From an uncultured Planctomycetaceae bacterium (lineage in GTDB: Bacteria > Planctomycetota > Planctomycetia > Planctomycetales > Planctomycetaceae), in the NCBI GenBank assembly GCA_903823545.1, contig CAIJTL010000930.1, forward strand, positions 1 to 7,300: a stretch of DNA of 7,300 bases, written 5' to 3'. Positions 1-6,709 of the stretch are shown here, in pieces. The notes under the pieces are model-generated. The model saw only the letters and a program-made list of their open reading frames with translations, ran no database searches and was not told where the DNA came from. The position numbers and the translations under genes were made by a program. Position 1 is the stretch's first letter. The number at the start of each line of letters is the position of its first letter.

Positions 1-1
1 C

Positions 2-814
2 GCCACCGTCTTTGACGGAGAGTTTCTCAGGCAACACCCGGACGTCGCGGAGCGATTTCGGAATTTTCTCGAGGCTCGCCCTGAGTTGATTGCGTTCATT
101 CACGACCCGCGTAAGCTCGGTCACGAGGGTCGGCGACTCGCTTCCATCCTGGATGAAACTAAGCTCCGCCGCGTGCTGGCGAAGATGCTCGACGAGAACG
201 AGTTCCTCAGCCCTTACGGCCTGCGTGCCCTTTCGCGCTACCACGCCGAGCACCCGTATGTGTTCCACGTCGGCGATCAGGAATACCGCGTCAACTACTT
301 GCCAGCCGAATCAGACAGCGGCATGTTCGGCGGCAACAGCAACTGGCGCGGCCCGATTTGGATGCCGGTCAACGCACTCATCATCCGCTCGTTGTTGCAG
401 TACTACACTTACTACGGCGACGAGTTCCAAGTCGAATGCCCCACCGGCAGCGGGCAGATGATGACACTGTATCAAGTCGCCGAAGAACTCACGCGACGGC
501 TCTCGCACATCTTCGTGCGGGATGAGCAAGGTCGCCGCGCGGTCTTCGGTGGCAGCGAGAAATTCCAATCGGACCCGCACTGGCGAGACTGCCTGCAATT
601 CTTCGAATACTTCCACGGCGACAACGGAGCCGGCCTGGGTGCCAGCCATCAAACCGGTTGGACCGGCGTCATCGCGCGACTCATGCACGTTTTTGCGACC
701 GTCACGGCAGAGGAAATGCTCGAAGGTGGCAAGAAGGCGTATTTCCAAAAGCAAAACGAGACGCCCTGGAAGCAGCCCGAGCCCAATCGCAGTGCAGCGA
801 CTGCTAGTCGATAG
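2..814 (+). CDS. GH63/MGH1-like glucosidase, C-terminal part (5' end outside window)
   Basis: The frame is open from base 2 to the TAG at 812-814, giving 270 residues with no start in the window, so this is the C-terminal part of a larger enzyme. The fragment has the hallmarks of the (alpha/alpha)6-barrel catalytic domain of GH63-type and mannosylglycerate-hydrolase-like glucosidases: [15 protein letters not shown] (tryptophan of WRGP at about residue 115), and a late [17 protein letters not shown] stretch that matches the loop and final barrel helices closing the active site. These bacterial proteins are usually annotated simply as glucosidase and hydrolyse alpha-glucosidic bonds; the exact substrate cannot be read here. 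The rest of the barrel and any N-terminal domain lie to the left. No membrane segment is seen in the part present. A foldback repeat begins 19 bases after the stop. Family assignment is fairly sure, specificity is not. Confidence 0.88.
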   Translation, partial: ATVFDGEFLRQHPDVAERFRNFLEARPELIAFIHDPRKLGHEGRRLASILDETKLRRVLAKMLDENEFLSPYGLRALSRYHAEHPYVFHVGDQEYRVNYLPAESDSGMFGGNSNWRGPIWMPVNALIIRSLLQYYTYYGDEFQVECPTGSGQMMTLYQVAEELTRRLSHIFVRDEQGRRAVFGGSEKFQSDPHWRDCLQFFEYFHGDNGAGLGASHQTGWTGVIARLMHVFATVTAEEMLEGGKKAYFQKQNETPWKQPEPNRSAATASR

Positions 815-833
815 TGCGAAGAAGCTGCAGATC

Positions 834-923
834 CGTAGCCATCATCGCTCCGCGTGATGAGCCGAATGCCCAAATCGCGTCGATGATCGCTTCGGCTCGT
901 CACGTGGAGCGATGACGGCTACG
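834..923. repeat. Foldback repeat, 33-bp arms (dispersed family, copy 1)
   Basis: Arms 834-866 and 891-923 are inverted copies of each other (30 of 33 positions match) around a 24-base loop. The outer ends read CGTAGCC and GGCTACG; the inner ends read GAGCCGAA and TTCGGCTC. The right arm matches 6312-6344 at 31 of 33 positions, so this is a member of a dispersed repeat. It lies between the glucosidase stop and the membrane-protein start. Its transcript would form a strong hairpin that could help end or stabilise the glucosidase mRNA, but there is no T-tract, so I do not call it an intrinsic terminator. Confidence 0.85.
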
Positions 924-925
924 TT

Positions 926-932
926 GGGGAAA
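926..932 (+). promoter_or_regulatory. Candidate ribosome binding site for the TTG start at 938
   Basis: GGGGAAA lies 5 to 7 bases before TTG at 938-940. It supports that start, because the only nearby ATG (933-935) runs into a stop after two codons and the frame is closed upstream by TGA at 884-886. The match to a Shine-Dalgarno is partial. Confidence 0.45.
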
Positions 933-937
933 ATGTC

Positions 938-1609
938 TTGAATACAATACCGATCGAAAACCGCTCGCCGCCGGCACCTCCGCCTGCTGTTGCCATCAGC
1001 GGCGTGATCTTCTCCGTGTTGTTCATCGCCAGCTTGGTATGCGTTCGCCTCGCAATTCCAGCCAATCCGACTGAGTCTGGCGTCTGGCTGGCCGATCCCA
1101 CTCTTCGAGGTTGGGTCCGCTTCGCGCTGAAGCTAATTCCATTTACGGGGATCGCCTTTCTGTGGTTCATGGCGATGCTACGCAACCGCATCGGTACTCT
1201 CGAAGATCGGTTCTTTGCAACCGTGTTCCTCGGCAGTGGGTTGCTGTTCGTCGCGATGCTGTTTGCCTCTGCCGCTGTCGCCGGCGCCATGCTGGAAACC
1301 TTCGCCGTTGAAGGTCGCCTCGCAACCCAAAGCGAATTGTTTGCATTCGGTCGACGGATAAGCCACGCGCTTATGAATCTCTACACCATCAAGATGGCGG
1401 CGGTGTTTATCTTCGTAACCTCTTCGATTGGGCTCCGCACGGACTTCCTGCCACGCTGGCTGGCCTTCGTTGGTTTCGCGGTTGGCTTGGTGTTGTTGCT
1501 GGTCATCACGGATTATCCCTGGATCGTGCTTCTGTTTCCTTTGTGGGTGCTTCTCGTGAGCGCGTACATTCTGGTCGAAGATTTGCGTCAACGAAGATTG
1601 GTCAAATGA
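938..1609 (+). CDS. Hypothetical membrane protein with six predicted transmembrane segments
   Basis: This 223-residue protein is not one I recognise by name. It begins with a short polar, proline-rich N-terminus (residues 1-17) and then has about six hydrophobic segments, at residues 18-39, 62-80, 93-118, 147-165, 172-190 and 194-213. It ends in a basic tail (LRQRRLVK), which by the positive-inside rule suggests a cytoplasmic C-terminus. No catalytic or metal-binding motif stands out. I chose the TTG at 938 because a purine-rich GGGGAAA precedes it and no in-frame ATG or GTG occurs before the first membrane segment. The last codons overlap the ATG of the following GH13 gene (ATGA at 1606-1609), a layout typical of translational coupling, so the two products are probably made together. 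Function unknown. Confidence 0.8.
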   Translation: MNTIPIENRSPPAPPPAVAISGVIFSVLFIASLVCVRLAIPANPTESGVWLADPTLRGWVRFALKLIPFTGIAFLWFMAMLRNRIGTLEDRFFATVFLGSGLLFVAMLFASAAVAGAMLETFAVEGRLATQSELFAFGRRISHALMNLYTIKMAAVFIFVTSSIGLRTDFLPRWLAFVGFAVGLVLLLVITDYPWIVLLFPLWVLLVSAYILVEDLRQRRLVK

Positions 1610-3117
1610 GCGAACATCAAAACATGACAACTCCCCGTTACCCTTCGATGTACCAAATCAACACTCGCGTTTGGCTAACCGAGTTGTCTCGCACGCTCGG
1701 TCGTCGTGCGACATTGGATGACATCTCGGATAGCGAACTGGATCGCTTCGCCGCGATGGGCTTCGATTGGATTTGGTTGCTGAGCGTCTGGCAGACCGGT
1801 TCTGCGGCGCAGGTCGTTTCGCGGGCGAATCCCGAATGGCAGCGCGAATTCGAAGAGACGCTGCCAGACCTGAAAGAAGAAGACGTGGCAGGCTCCGGGT
1901 TCGCCATTCAAAGCTACATCGTCCATCGCGATCTCGGCGGCGATGCGGCGCTTGCGAGATTGAGAGCACGGATGAAGAAGCACGGTCTGAAGTTGATGCT
2001 CGACTTCGTCCCGAACCACATGGCTCCGGATCATCCGTGGATTGACGAGCATCCGGACTACTTCGTCCACGGCAGCGAGATTGATCTGGCTCACTCGCCG
2101 AAGAACTACTGCCGCGTGAAGACAAAGAAGGGATCGCTGCTACTCGCTTACGGCCGCGACCCGTACTTCGACGGCTGGCCTGACACGTTGCAACTCAACT
2201 ACGGCAACCCGGCCTTGCAGCAAGCGATGATTGGCGAGTTGATGCGCATCGCTGGTCAATGCGACGGCGTACGCTGCGACATGGCGATGCTCGTCTTGCC
2301 GGAAGTGTTCGAGCGGACTTGGGGTATCCGGGCCGACCATTTCTGGCCCAAGGCGACCGACTCCGTGCGGCAGACGCTTCCAGACTTCCTGTTCATGGCC
2401 GAGGTCTATTGGGATCTCGAATGGACGATGCAGCATCAGGGCTTCGATTACGCCTACGACAAGCGGCTGTACGACCGGCTGCGTGAAGGCCACGCTCGCC
2501 CCGTGCGCGAACACTTTCATGCGGGGCTGGATTATCAGGACAAGCTCGCTCGCTTCCTGGAAAACCACGATGAACCGCGAGCAGCCGCCACGCTTTCGCG
2601 AGACGTTCACGAAGCTGCCGCAGTCATCACGTTCTTGTCACCCGGCTTGCGATTCTTCCATCAAGGCCAGTTCGAGGGCCGCCATAAACGGATCTCACCA
2701 CATCTCGTGCGCGCGCCCGACGAAGCGGTAGACGAAAACTTGAAACAGTTCTACGACCGATTGCTGACGGTCCTGCGTCACGACGTTGTTCTCAACGGAA
2801 CTTGGCGGCAACTCGAATGCGTTCCGGCGTGGGACGGTAACAGCTCGTGCGACAACTTTGTTTGTGCTGAGTGGCAAGGCCCCGATCGCGAACACTTGCT
2901 CGTCGTCGTCAATTACTCGGCGGTCCAAAGTCAGTGCTATGTCCGTTTGCCACACGACGAGTTGAGACAAGGAACTTGGTTGCTTAAGGATCTCATGAGC
3001 GAATCCGTCTATGAACGGGATGGAACCGACCTTGTCTCACGCGGCTTGTTTTTAGACCTTCCGAAGTGGCGTTACCATGTCTTTCACCTCGCGGCGAGCG
3101 CGTCCCACGTCCGTTGA
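1606..3117 (+). CDS. Alpha-amylase family (GH13) glycoside hydrolase
   Basis: This 503-residue protein carries the four conserved GH13 regions in order: region I DFVPNH (D133, N137, H138); region II GVRCDMA (R223 and nucleophile D225); region III MAEVYW (acid/base E266); region IV ENHDEP (H321 and transition-state stabiliser D322). All three catalytic carboxylates are present, so it should be active on alpha-glucosidic bonds, as hydrolase or transglycosylase. After the barrel, residues from about 400 on look like the usual C-terminal beta domain (LLVVVNYS). There is no signal peptide, so it is probably cytoplasmic. An ATG at 1606 overlaps the preceding stop as ATGA; the frame stays open upstream to 1543, but that start would lie deep inside the previous gene. 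ATG at 1624 is an alternative. With the upstream glucosidase it suggests alpha-glucan or glucoside metabolism; the subfamily and substrate are not decided. Confidence 0.93.
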   Translation: MSEHQNMTTPRYPSMYQINTRVWLTELSRTLGRRATLDDISDSELDRFAAMGFDWIWLLSVWQTGSAAQVVSRANPEWQREFEETLPDLKEEDVAGSGFAIQSYIVHRDLGGDAALARLRARMKKHGLKLMLDFVPNHMAPDHPWIDEHPDYFVHGSEIDLAHSPKNYCRVKTKKGSLLLAYGRDPYFDGWPDTLQLNYGNPALQQAMIGELMRIAGQCDGVRCDMAMLVLPEVFERTWGIRADHFWPKATDSVRQTLPDFLFMAEVYWDLEWTMQHQGFDYAYDKRLYDRLREGHARPVREHFHAGLDYQDKLARFLENHDEPRAAATLSRDVHEAAAVITFLSPGLRFFHQGQFEGRHKRISPHLVRAPDEAVDENLKQFYDRLLTVLRHDVVLNGTWRQLECVPAWDGNSSCDNFVCAEWQGPDREHLLVVVNYSAVQSQCYVRLPHDELRQGTWLLKDLMSESVYERDGTDLVSRGLFLDLPKWRYHVFHLAASASHVR

Positions 3118-3187
3118 TCGACTCCGGCCACTGACGATCCCAACGCTGGCAGCGTCGGTCACGTTCACAAAATCATCATGGAACAAC

Positions 3188-4705
3188 ATGGCTAAGAAAT
3201 CAGCAGCAGCGACCACGAGTGCGACCGATCTCGCTGAAGAACCAACAAAGACAACCTCGATGCCGCGTGAACTGGAAGTGCCGCGCGAATACTGGCAGAC
3301 GACAGCTCCTTATGATCCAGCACGGCTGCTGGAGTCGTGGGAAACTCGGTACGAGCGGGGCAAAGCATTGCGGGATCAGACGCCACGTGAGGCGCACGCC
3401 AATTGGACTCCAGCAGCGGATCGTACGGACCCGGTGGCGACGGTGCTGGCGAGCAATTCCGGGCGAGAGGAGAGTTTGATCCCGCTGCGCATGGGGCGCA
3501 TGGCAGAATCGCCCTTTGCGTTTCTGCGGGGAGCGTGTGCGGTCATGGCTGGAGACTTGGCTCGTACACCAATCAGTGGGCTGCAAGTCGTGATCGACGG
3601 CGATGCGCACATCAACAACTTCGGGCTGTATGGGACTCCGCAACGAGATGTTGTGATCGACATCAACGACTTCGACGAAGCGACCGTCGGGCCGTGGGAA
3701 TGGGATTTGAAGCGACTGGTCGCCAGCGTGAATGTGGCCGGTCGCGACAACGGACTCGATGAGGCCGAGCGGCATTCCGCTGTCATGCGTTGCGTCGGCG
3801 GATACTCACTCAATGCACAACGGTTGATGAAGCTTGGAGTCTTGGAAACTTGGTCGCTGTTCGCCTACGCCGAATTGGAACGGAACGAAGCGGTTCTCAA
3901 ATCGGTCGGAATCGAGATCGGCAACAAGTTCCGTGCGGTCGTCAAAAAGGTGCTGTCGAAGGCTCAGCGGACGCACAACGACACGCTGTTGGCGAAGGTC
4001 GCTCGGCGGCAAGCGGACGGCGGCTGGCGGTTCGTCGAAGACCCACCGATCCTGACGAGCCTCGACGATGACACGCGGCGAAAAGTCATCGCGTCGCTCG
4101 TCGAGTACGGTGAGACGCTGCCATCGGAGTACCGCATCATGCTGCATCGTTATTCGGTTGCGGATGTGTGCCATCGCGTAGTCGGCGTCGGCAGCGTCGG
4201 GACGCGAGCGTATCTGGTGCTGCTGTTCGGCAACGGCGACGACGATCCACTATTCCTGCAAGTGAAAGAGGCGGTCGCACCGGCTCACGCCCCATATTTG
4301 CCCCCTGTCGATTTTCGAGTCAACCACGAAGGGTCCCGAGTCGTCCGAACTCAGCGGGTGTTGCAGTCACTCGGCGATCCGCTGCTGGGTCACACGACGA
4401 TCGACGGTCGCCACTTTTTTGTCCGACAAATGAAAAACCTCAAGGCGTCCATGCCAATCGAATTCCTTTCCGGCGAACCGTTCGAATTCTGGGGCTGGAC
4501 CTGCGGAGCACTATTGGCTCGCGCACACGCTCGCACCGGCGACATTGCCAAAATCGCTGGCTACATCGGCAAGTCGGACACGTTCGCTTCGGCATTGGCC
4601 GACTTCGCCGAAGCCTACGGCGACCAGACAGAACATGACCACGGTGCTCTCGTTGAAGCAATTCGAATGGGGCACGTTCATGCCATCCATGATGACACAC
4701 TTTGA
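3188..4705 (+). CDS. DUF2252 family protein (phosphotransferase-like motifs)
   Basis: A 505-residue protein with the typical DUF2252 signature blocks: RMAESPFAFLRG (residues 104-115), DGDAHINNFG (137-146), DINDFDE (158-164) and GPWEWDLKRLVAS just after. In DUF2252 the GDxHxxNFG and DxNDFDE blocks resemble the catalytic loop and metal-binding motif of aminoglycoside phosphotransferase/kinase-like folds, so a phosphotransfer role is plausible, but to my knowledge the family has no settled function. The first roughly 35 residues are low-complexity (A, K, T-rich), and there is no signal peptide or membrane segment. The frame is open from 3077, but that would overlap the GH13 gene by 41 bases; I prefer the ATG at 3188, preceded by a weak GGAAC and a 70-base gap from the GH13 stop. 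Same strand and short spacing suggest cotranscription with 938-3117. Family assignment is firm, role unknown. Confidence 0.9.
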   Translation: MAKKSAAATTSATDLAEEPTKTTSMPRELEVPREYWQTTAPYDPARLLESWETRYERGKALRDQTPREAHANWTPAADRTDPVATVLASNSGREESLIPLRMGRMAESPFAFLRGACAVMAGDLARTPISGLQVVIDGDAHINNFGLYGTPQRDVVIDINDFDEATVGPWEWDLKRLVASVNVAGRDNGLDEAERHSAVMRCVGGYSLNAQRLMKLGVLETWSLFAYAELERNEAVLKSVGIEIGNKFRAVVKKVLSKAQRTHNDTLLAKVARRQADGGWRFVEDPPILTSLDDDTRRKVIASLVEYGETLPSEYRIMLHRYSVADVCHRVVGVGSVGTRAYLVLLFGNGDDDPLFLQVKEAVAPAHAPYLPPVDFRVNHEGSRVVRTQRVLQSLGDPLLGHTTIDGRHFFVRQMKNLKASMPIEFLSGEPFEFWGWTCGALLARAHARTGDIAKIAGYIGKSDTFASALADFAEAYGDQTEHDHGALVEAIRMGHVHAIHDDTL

Positions 4706-4727
4706 TGGAGCGTTGACACAGTAGAGT

Positions 4728-4776
4728 AGGCGTCTCGCCTGCACGTATTCTTCAACAACTCACAGGCGAATCGCCT
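4728..4776. repeat. Two short GC-rich hairpins, AGGCG-type
   Basis: Hairpin one is AGGCG-TCT-CGCCT (4728-4740); hairpin two is AGGCGA-A-TCGCCT (4764-4776). The two units also resemble each other as inverted copies. They lie just downstream of the DUF2252 stop and could stabilise or end its transcript. No T-run follows, so an intrinsic terminator is not supported. They may be a small intergenic repeat family. Confidence 0.55.
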
Positions 4777-4788
4777 CTGATAGAAACG

Positions 4789-4880
4789 GTTTCAAAACTA
4801 ACCCGAAGCGAGGGCGATTCTACACAGCGATTTCCCGACGCCCTCGCTCGCGCTTCGGGTTAGTATTCCCGTTTTGAAAC
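4789..4880. repeat. Foldback repeat with CTAACCCGAAGC arms
   Basis: The left arm (4789-4816) starts GTTTCAAAAC, continues TAACCCGAAGC and ends GAGGGCG. The right arm (4839-4880) is its inverted copy with two extra blocks: CGAG-type bases inside the stem (around 4847-4851) and about 8 bases (around 4863-4870) before the final GTTTTGAAAC. The outer 10 bases match perfectly. No target duplication is evident. This may be a MITE-like element or a dispersed planctomycete intergenic repeat; I have the impression that CTAACCCGAAGCG-type sequences recur in such genomes, but cannot confirm it here. Confidence 0.75.
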
Positions 4881-4914
4881 TGCCTCTACGACGTAACGAA
4901 GTAACCACCCAACA

Positions 4915-4920
4915 GAGAGG
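4915..4920 (+). promoter_or_regulatory. Ribosome binding site for the gene at 4928
   Basis: GAGAGG lies 7 bases before ATG 4928-4930. It decides the start: the longer frame would begin with a TTG at 4874 inside the foldback repeat, without such a site. Confidence 0.65.
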
Positions 4921-4927
4921 CACGATT

Positions 4928-5716
4928 ATGCTCACGAAAACTTGGTTGGATTACATCCCGTTGTGGTTGCTGTTTGCCGCGACGGTGTTGTTGGTGCTGG
5001 CTGCGATTGAAGGGGGATCGCATCTCGCGAGTTTCCGAAAGCGACTATCAGAGAAAACAATTGATGCGCCGATCGGATCCGTGGTCGGCGGCATACTCGG
5101 CCTGTTGGGCTTTCTTCTGGCGTTCACGTTTGGGATCGCAGCTTCCCGCTTCGATTCTCGTCGGGAACTGTTGCTCAACGAAGTGAATGCCCTCGCAACG
5201 TGCTATCTGCGAGCGGGCCTGGTGCCGAACGAAGAGCGTCTTGAGACCCGCAAACTGCTGCGGGAGTACGTCCATCTTCGTGCCGAAGTGGCGAAGCAAC
5301 CGCAGGCACTTTCGCAAGTCCTCACACGCTCGGACACGCTGCACGACCAACTGTGGGCGCAAGCAATTCTCGTTGCGAGAAAAGATAGCAGTTCGGAGAT
5401 GCACGCCTTGTTCATCGATTCGCTGAACGAGGTCATCGATTTTCACACCAAGCGTGTCGTCGTCAGCCAGTACCGCATTCCCGATGTCATCTGGATGGCT
5501 TTGTATGGTGTCTCGATACTCTCGATGGTCGGCGTCGGCTACCAGTTCGGATTGGCTGGAACACGCGACGTCGCCATCAGTTTCTGCTTGGCCCTCGCCT
5601 TCTCGATCGTGATCGTCCTGATTGCGGATTTGGATCGCGTCTATGAAGGAACTCTGCAAGTCAGCCAGCAACCGATGATCGAACTCGATCGTAAGCTCGG
5701 CGCTACAGCAAACTGA
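4928..5716 (+). CDS. Bestrophin-like (DUF4239-type) membrane protein
   Basis: The 262-residue product has a two-plus-two membrane layout: hydrophobic segments at about 10-27 and 50-72, a long soluble mostly helical region (about 75-183), then segments at about 186-206 and 214-235. The block GGILGLLGFLLAFTFGIAAS followed by RFDSRRELLLNEVNALATCYLRA is what I know from the bestrophin-like/DUF4239 family, common in bacteria and planctomycetes. Bestrophins are chloride channels; for these bacterial relatives, transport is only suggested by similarity and layout. ATG 4928 has a good upstream GAGAGG; the in-frame TTG at 4874 lies in a repeat and is rejected. The gene is separated from DUF2252 by 222 bases with hairpins, so it probably has its own transcription start, though I see no convincing promoter. 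It faces the degraded LRR gene, stop to stop, across 124 bases. Confidence 0.82.
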   Translation: MLTKTWLDYIPLWLLFAATVLLVLAAIEGGSHLASFRKRLSEKTIDAPIGSVVGGILGLLGFLLAFTFGIAASRFDSRRELLLNEVNALATCYLRAGLVPNEERLETRKLLREYVHLRAEVAKQPQALSQVLTRSDTLHDQLWAQAILVARKDSSSEMHALFIDSLNEVIDFHTKRVVVSQYRIPDVIWMALYGVSILSMVGVGYQFGLAGTRDVAISFCLALAFSIVIVLIADLDRVYEGTLQVSQQPMIELDRKLGATAN

Positions 5717-5840
5717 CTTTCGTCTTTGTCATTCAGTGCGTGTGACATTTCACGCTGAGCGAGGATTTTCGATATGGTCGCATGGGGACACGGCGTCCGA
5801 GGTGGCAACTCTTCCAAATTATCTACCCTCTTGTGGTCGT

Positions 5841-6272
5841 CTACTTCTGTTCGACTTCCTTCAAAAACTCGGCCGCTGGTTTGTCATTGATCTTCTCCAA
5901 CGTGCGAATAGCGCGGAGGAACTCGGCATCGCGATCTGGTTTGAAACCGAGGTAGATCTGTGTGAGCGGCATCCCTTTCAGAGGTGAGAGGTCGTTGATC
6001 TTCGTCCCTTGGATAGTGATCCATTCCAGCAGCATCCCCTTCACCGGGGAAAGGTCAGCGATCTCTGTGTTGTTGCACCAGAGGATGATCAGTGGCATTC
6101 CTTTGAGCGGTTCCAGGCTTCTGACCTTCGTGTCGGAAAAATTCAGCACTTTGAGCGGCATCCCTTTCAGTGGCGATAAGTCGGCAACGTGCGAGTTGTC
6201 GATGTGCAAATCGGTCAGTGGCATTCCCCTGTGTGGCGCGAGATCCGACACGGGGTTTACGCTCAAAGTCAA
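5841..6272 (-). pseudogene. LRR protein, C-terminal part, cut off by a MITE insertion
   Basis: Reading from 6272 down to the TAG at 5841-5843 gives 143 residues that are nearly all leucine-rich repeats of exactly 21 residues: four units beginning GM(P/L)L, each ending DLSPLK-like, then a tail with FKPDRDAEFLRAIRTL and KINDKPAAEFLKEVEQK. This tail and repeat type are familiar from the C-termini of planctomycete serine/threonine kinase-like and related proteins, where the repeats presumably bind partners. There is no credible start here: the first codon is a TTG with no ribosome binding site, and the sequence picks up in the middle of a repeat. The missing first half is at 6412-6703; removing 137 bases (6275-6411) joins them in frame, giving ...GMNL-VKLTLSVNPVSDLAPHR with the same 21-residue length. 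I therefore read it as the distal half of a disrupted gene, unlikely to be translated independently. Confidence 0.82.
5968..6224 (-). repeat. Tandem 63-bp leucine-rich-repeat units
   Basis: On the plus strand the complement of the GMPL codons (GGCATCCC or a variant) recurs at 5968, 6031, 6094, 6157 and 6220, exactly every 63 bases, encoding the 21-residue repeats. The next unit would be at 6283 and is found at 6420, displaced by exactly 137 bases by the inserted element and its target duplication. Confidence 0.9.
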
Positions 6273-6703
6273 TTTGATACGGATCGCAGAAAATAACTGC
6301 GCGTGATGACATTCGGCTCGTCACGCGGAGCGGTGACGGCTACGTAGCCATCACGCTCCCGCGTGATGGGCCGGACGCTCCAAGTAGCGCAGTTATTTTC
6401 TGCGATCCGTATGACAAGATTCATTCCCTTCAGCGGTTTCAAATCAGAGACCATGCCGACCAGCGAATCATCGGCGCGGCAATTGAGCGAGGTGAGGCGG
6501 GGGAAGGTTCGCACTGGCGAGATGTCTGTGACATGCTGGGCCGAGAACTCCAGTCTCATGACGACGCCATTCTCGATTGTTGGAATGAGTGTGCCGTCGA
6601 AGCCGGGGTTGCGCTTCATCATCTCCTTGCAGACTCCCTCGACTTGCTCGGCGACGGGAAGGGCCGCAATGTGATTGATGTCTGCTTCCGTGAACGGGGC
6701 CAT
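6269..6703 (-). pseudogene. LRR protein, N-terminal side of the LRR region, frame runs into the MITE
   Basis: From ATG 6703 the frame encodes 144 residues. Residues 1-97 are native: PFTEADINHIAALPVAEQVE, then MKRNPGFDG, a hydrophobic stretch, and a first LRR ending DLKPLKGMNLV. This cap followed by GM-L repeats is the known order in the planctomycete family. From about residue 98 the reading frame enters the inserted element (IRIAENNCA...) and continues through it to a TGA at 6269-6271, so the last 47 residues are element-encoded and meaningless for the domain. No ribosome binding site precedes ATG 6703, and the frame is open upstream except for a TAA two codons before this ATG, so the ATG is probably an internal methionine of a longer ancestral protein. 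Reconstructed, 6412-6703 joined to 5841-6274 would give 241 residues. Confidence 0.8.
6278..6411. mobile_element. 134-bp foldback MITE inserted in the LRR gene
   Basis: The ends are perfect 25-bp inverted repeats (6278-6302 and 6387-6411, starting TACGGATCGCAG). They are flanked by TGA on both sides (6275-6277 and 6412-6414), a 3-bp target site duplication. Between the ends, two inverted 33-base arms (6312-6344 and 6343-6375) meet at a central TACGTA, so almost the whole element can fold on itself. It encodes no transposase and would have to be moved in trans; the transposase family cannot be assigned from a 3-bp duplication. Deleting 6275-6411 restores the host reading frame and the 63-bp LRR period, which fixes both boundaries. 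The inner arms match the foldback at 834-923. Confidence 0.9.
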
Positions 6704-6709
6704 CGCAGA

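Noticed and set aside
311..754. Minus-strand open frame of 147 codons
   Set aside because: Lies fully opposite the glucosidase, with no family-like motif; a shadow of the real gene.
834..923. Foldback as an intrinsic terminator or as a CRISPR-like repeat
   Set aside because: No T-tract follows it, and there is only one inverted pair rather than a direct-repeat array with spacers.
3143..3155. ACGCT-GGC-AGCGT hairpin between the GH13 and DUF2252 genes
   Set aside because: A 5-bp stem with no T-run, in a GC-rich gap; too small to call a terminator or regulatory site.
3200..3775. Minus-strand open frame of 191 codons opposite DUF2252
   Set aside because: The plus strand carries clear DUF2252 motifs throughout; the antisense product is rich in H, R, S and C with no recognisable domain.
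4713..4718. TTGACA as a -35 box for the bestrophin-like gene
   Set aside because: No -10-like hexamer at proper spacing (that place is CGCCTG, within a hairpin), and it is over 200 bases from the start codon.
5962..6306. Plus-strand frame with recurring SGIPF-like repeats
   Set aside because: The repeats are the antisense image of the 63-bp LRR units; the LRR reading on the minus strand matches a known family and explains the periodicity.
6278..6411. The element as a riboswitch or structured ncRNA
   Set aside because: The target duplication and exact restoration of the host gene on removal show it is an insertion; its folding follows from its inverted repeats.
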